The notes under the pieces: model-generated
What the model was told of the DNA's origin: nothing
Databases searched by the model: none
Seen by the model: the letters and a program-made list of their open reading frames with translations, nothing else
Translations under genes and position numbers: made by a program
Shown: positions 59,561 through 64,000 of the stretch, piece by piece
Position numbering within the stretch: the stretch's first letter is position 1
Layout: each line of letters starts with the position of its first letter
NCBI GenBank assembly: GCA_027574665.1
Contig: CM050651.1
Span: 9,611,501 to 9,675,500, forward strand
Direction of reading: 5' to 3'
DNA: 64,000 bases
Source: Rhynochetos jubatus
Lineage: Eukaryota; Chordata; Aves; Eurypygiformes; Rhynochetidae

Positions 59561-62132
59561 GGGTACCTGCGGCCAGAAACCCGGAGCAGGTAGGCTCCTT
59601 CGCTGACGGTGCTCACTCGTTTACTGACTTGCCCTCTACGGGGACCGATGTCTGTTTTAAAGCCACCGCAGCCGCCGGGGCGGTCCCCGGAGCTAACGGT
59701 GCGACTGGGAGACGGTGGGTGCTGCTTTCTGGGGACGGTGGGGCTCAGCGCGGGGGACGATACCCGTGCTGCGCCTTGGCAAGTCTTTGCTGCTGTAACC
59801 GTGGCCGAGGTCTGCCGGCTCTAACGCTGAGCGCGCTGGTAGAAATAGGCAAATAGCGGTTTCTTTAGCACCGCGTTTGATACCTTCCTTTTTCAAACAC
59901 TTGCCAAGTGTTTACATATTTTCAGCAACCCTTTTCCAACTAGGGGAAATGAGACGTGAATTACCGTGATACGCAACAAATCCGTGTGAGAGAGCACCTT
60001 AAGGGCTCGTTAAGGGCTTGCAGGGCCGAAGATTTCCTTCGCGTGCCTTTAAAGCTGAAGGCAGATAATGTTAAAACTGAAGCCGGTTTTGGACAGTAAG
60101 TTCAATTTAAAACCAAAGGATTCTGATGATAATTGAGGAATTGGAAACGTTGGCGGGTCGCCTGTCGGCATAACTTGTGTTACTGTGGTCGTAAGTAATA
60201 GGGGAGAGCCTCTCGGTTCAGGCGAAAACGTCTCGGCTGAAGTCAGCTGAGGCTGTGATGACGTGATTCCGGTGTAACTGCGAGCAACGCGGGGACGAGA
60301 TTGAACAAGTACAGGAAAGAACAGAATCAAACAGAAATAACCTTTCCCCCGTTCACGTAAACTGTGTTTTCTCCTTGTCCCGTATCGAGTTAGCGCCGAG
60401 TGTTCCTGGGCTGAAAAAAGCCTCGAACCCAACCTTAGGATTGCATTTGGTGCCAGGTGCCCGCTGCGGTTTCTCTTTGGGTTCCCGCTGCCGTGTCTTT
60501 GCTCCGAGATACCCACCGCCCTGCAGACGGTTGTGGGGCACCGTCCTGCGGGCAGCGCGGGGATGCGGTCGCTTCCCCGGGGCCGGCGGGTCGCCTCTTG
60601 GGCGCGAGCACCCCGAGAGGGGTTCTCGCTGGAGCTGCTGTCCTGCTTCGCTCTCCCCGCTGCCGGAGGGCTTTCTGGCGGGCTGCTGCTGTCACCCTCC
60701 GCGCCATTGCAGGCGTTACTGGTGGTTACTGGTTAGACTGGAAGCCCTGAGGAAGCCTAGGAGGGAAAAAGGAAGGTAGGGTGAAGCTGCAGATGAGAAT
60801 TTCCGAGTCGCCGTTGCGGGAGCGGAGGTGGGGGAGCGGGCGTGAACGCTGATGTGCTTGGGGCGGCTGCGGTTGGTAGTGCCGTATGCACGTGTGGTGG
60901 GGCTGCTGGTGCTGAGGAAAACTGCGTGTCTGACGAAAGCTGAGCGGGGTTTCCAAGTCAGCAATTGCCACTTTTCTTAATCACCTACCAAAACGGGGAA
61001 GGGCAGAAGCGCATAGGCAGTTCCAGTGTGCTCACGGCGCAGCTTTCCACAACACGTGAGCGCTCCGGTTGGGGCTGGCGCTGCCGGAGGCTCGCCCCCC
61101 CCCGGCTCTTGCCCTGGGTGTCGTGCCCGCGACCCGCAGCCCCTTGCCTGCCACTGCACCTCCCGCGACTCCCTGCCCCGCGCCAGCCCCTGCTTTTCCC
61201 TTTAACAAACACCTCGTTGGCCGCGGGCAGCTGCCAGGCCACAGCGGTGTTCCCCAGGCGCTGGGCATGGCTGGAGCAACTTTAACTCCTTCGGTAGTCA
61301 ATGCACTTAATGACTTTGGCTTTACGTTTTAGCGCTTTCCAAAGGGCTTTCTGACCTCCAGCCCCAAGCGCCGACGGTCTGAGGATGTGACGGCAGGACA
61401 CACGGACCCCGGTTCTGCTCCTGCTCTTACCATACCCTGACACTTCAGTCATGCCTGTCCCTCGTGGGTTTAGGCAAGGGCACTTGCTCATCCTGTCGGT
61501 CAGAAGTATTCCAGAGCAGCAGTGGGAAACTCCGTACCCAACACCAGCGTGCTTGTGTTGGTTGTAGTTTGTAATTGCTCGGCTGTGTTCCTCCCCGCTA
61601 ATCCCCTTGCTGAAATTCATTACGGGGAGGCAGTACCGTACACTCGGAGAGCCGCGCTGAAGGCGGAACGACTTGGCCGAGGAAAGTAGCTATTGTTTTA
61701 TGATTAAAGGAAGGGATTATATCGGGATTTCCTTGAACAAGGAAAGTCGCTGCCCCACTTTTATTGCTTGTAACAAGGGGATAATAATTACTCTCCGTTA
61801 TAAAACACCTCCAGCTCTCGCGTTGAAAGGTTTGTGGTGGAGCTGTGTAGCATTCCGGGTTGGTTATCTTAAATGGGCTGGAGTTGTGCAAACTAAGACT
61901 TCTCTGCCTTATCTTATTTCTGCCGCTGGGGCTCAAACCCCGCCGAGACCGTGGCAACAATTCCCCTTCTCCGAGTTGGGTGTCTGGCGTGAGATCTCCC
62001 TCTGGAAGTCACCCATCCCATGACACTTGTCCTCTCCGTGAGCGACGCCCAGCCGCCTGGGGATTTTGTACGGGCTTGGGAGGAGGAGCAGGTATGAAGG
62101 TAAGGACACGGGCCAGCCCATGCCGGAGCGGC

Positions 62133-62158
62133 CGGGGATGTGCTCCAGCACATCCCCG
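62133..62158. repeat. Near-perfect 26-base palindrome
   Basis: The arms CGGGGATGTGCT and AGCACATCCCCG are exact reverse complements around a two-base centre (CC). Outside them AGCGG and CCGCT also pair with small offsets. Confidence 0.9.
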
Positions 62159-64000
62159 CTTCCGCTGCTGCTGCCGTCCCCTCGCAAGGAGCGGTGCGGG
62201 AGAACAACCGAGCATTGTAAGAGCGCTCGCTGGGGACCCGCTGTTTGTTTGGCTTTGACGCTCACCGCTGCGTCGCACAGGCCGAGGTGGCTGTGGAGGA
62301 GGGAAGCCCTGGGATGTGGTCTCTGATCGAAAAAGAGAAAAACTGGTAGGCATTTCCTCAAGCGTCCCAAATGGCACCTCCTGCCTCAGCCGGGTTTTGA
62401 AACATCCAGCTACCACCAGCTCCAGGATGGCGATTTCCGTGTAACCAGAGTTCAATCTGTTTCCACTAAAAGAGGAAAAATAAATAAGGCTCAAGTTTAG
62501 AAACAAAATAGTCCACGTAAGATTTGATTTTTGATGCCGTATCTCCCCGAGTATGTTTGCTTTTCAACACGTCTCATTCGAGACGGCTCCGCGTTTGCAA
62601 TGTTACTTCTTTGGAGTTAACCTCTCCCCTCAGTCGTGGTTCCTTGCCACCGCTGTTCCTCGAGATGTGCTGGAGACGTACCCTTACTTCCTCATACCTT
62701 CTGCTTTTTACATAGCCGGATTTTTTCCCCCCGTGCGACTGTGATTTGCCTTGCCAAAACAATACTCCCAGCAAAGCAAATCGCACGGTGAATTGGAATT
62801 GCAAGAGGCGGTCGGTTAATCCACAGATCACTGACACGCTGCACCCTAAACGCTTCAAAGGCACCATTATAGTCCATCGTGTCCGGGTGTACTTAGGGAG
62901 CTTTAATCCCTGGATTACAGGTCTGTAAATGCTCCTGCCCTCCCGGCTACAGCTGCTCCTGCCAACGGGAGCTGCCGCGTCAAGCCGGCCGCGGTGCTAC
63001 CCAAAAATATTGCCCCTTAAAACCCACGCCGGCAGCGGTAGATCCCTGCGTGCCTGTCGGGGCCGCGTTCCTCCTCCCCCTGTTCTGTAGGGAAAGGCTT
63101 TGGGCTGGCGCACGCCTCCCAGCCAGGCTCCCGTGCTTTTTCCCAGGCCGGGCGCAGGGCCGGACAGCGAGTTTTCAAGAGCCCTGCTCTTTAAAAAAAA
63201 AAACACCCCACCCAAACCCAAATGAAAAGCATAGCAAACGTTTTGCGGATCCTTTGGGGATCAGTAGGTGCTTTGAAACTCCTCCGCTGCTGAGGTGATA
63301 GCTCTGTGCTGAGGTGCGTGTGTTTGTGTTACGTGTCTCTGGAAACGAAGCCGGAGAAGCTCGCGGCCGCTTCACTTGCAGCGTCCCTGGAATAAGGCAA
63401 AGAAGTCACACGGCTCCCTTTTATTTCCGAAGCTGGGCTTAAATCTCGTCAGTAAACCTACAGGCTTATTCGGAGATGCAGCATGGGTAACGTAACCAAC
63501 CGACCCCCCCAGCACACTAGGGTTTAAAAATAGGATGTAAGGAGGGAGGAAAGCTAACCATCCCTACCACGAAGGGAGCAGCAGTGCCGCCCTAAAGCAC
63601 CGCGGCGGGCAGTGCCTTGAAATTGCCCTCGCTGAGTGACAGTCGCGCGCTTTCCACCCTCTGTAACGCAACAGCGGGGTTTATTTATTCCAGATGCGTT
63701 TGCTTCGGGTAAACCCAGGTCTTTGTTGTTGTTTCCAGGTCTCTGTGACCTGCAGTCTGTTGGGAAGCAAAGGAAATGATTTCCATGGATCGAGGGCGCT
63801 TGAAGACGCCTTGGGAGCGTACCGGCATCGCACACGGTGTACCTACTGCCGCTCCCTCTGTGCGGAGCGTCGGCATTATGCACAGACATTGAGCCTCCCT
63901 GGGGCCGCGCGAGTCTGTGCGCGAAATCGGTGCGCGACGGTGGCTGAACCGGAGCACGCAACTGCTTTCGTCCCCAGCAGCCAAACAGGATGGATTCTCG

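Larger units (their letters stand above)
51705..64000 (+). other. NDNF: Probable NDNF intron 1 (CpG-rich)
   Basis: No segment resembling NDNF protein (signal peptide or fibronectin type III modules) occurs before the window ends. The stretch is CpG-rich throughout and contains secondary islands near 53.55-53.85, 58.95-59.55 and 60.47-61.20 kb, plus the palindrome at 62.13 kb. Many overlapping open frames on both strands are artefacts of few stop codons in GC-rich DNA. Confidence 0.5.

Noticed and set aside
1-64000. CRISPR arrays, operons, insertion sequences, prophage or tRNA/rRNA genes
   Set aside because: None seen. Intron-exon structure and CR1 elements show this is vertebrate nuclear DNA, and no tRNA B-box or rRNA text was recognised.

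Overview
The window is vertebrate nuclear DNA, most probably from a bird. It has short coding islands bounded by GT-AG splice sites and separated by introns of 0.9-7.7 kb. It carries two CR1 retroposon pieces of the kind typical of sauropsids (8.08-8.60 kb and 13.61-13.76 kb), very little other repeat content, and a GC-rich CpG-island promoter. The exact species cannot be read from the sequence.

Left half (about 1.8-32.05 kb, + strand): a TNIP3 gene (TNFAIP3-interacting protein 3, ABIN-3). Ten exons were placed by eye from conserved coiled-coil segments and splice sites. They join in frame into a protein of 312 residues, against about 325 as I recall for human. The early exons encode a coiled coil. 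Exon 7 carries the UBAN ubiquitin-binding signature, exon 8 a Pro/Cys-rich segment, and exons 9-10 the C-terminal tail. A poly(A) signal lies about 760 bases after the stop. The first coding exon is the least certain. One short helical exon expected from the human protein was not found.

Middle (about 32.05-50.9 kb): an intergenic stretch in which I see no gene. It holds a few blocks that look like conserved regulatory DNA (32.5-33.1, 46.7-47.05 and 48.18-48.31 kb) and an 18-base poly-G tract.

Right (50.9-64 kb): a strong CpG island with a TATA-like box and a good splice donor at 51,704/51,705, read as the promoter and untranslated first exon of the next gene on the + strand. In human 4q27 the gene lying 3' of TNIP3 in the same orientation is NDNF, so NDNF is the best guess, by synteny only. 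No NDNF coding sequence is visible before the window ends, so the rest would be intron 1. From roughly 47 kb to the end, CpG dinucleotides stay near their expected frequency, unlike in the TNIP3 half. This suggests a broad germline-hypomethylated domain.

TNIP3 is a cytoplasmic regulator of NF-kB signalling that binds ubiquitin chains and the deubiquitinase A20. NDNF is a secreted fibronectin-type glycoprotein. They are chromosomal neighbours with no operon-like link. Nothing here looks like a novel multi-gene system. The observations most worth checking are the CpG-retaining domain, the regulatory-looking blocks, the TNIP3 start and uORF, and the apparently missing TNIP3 exon.
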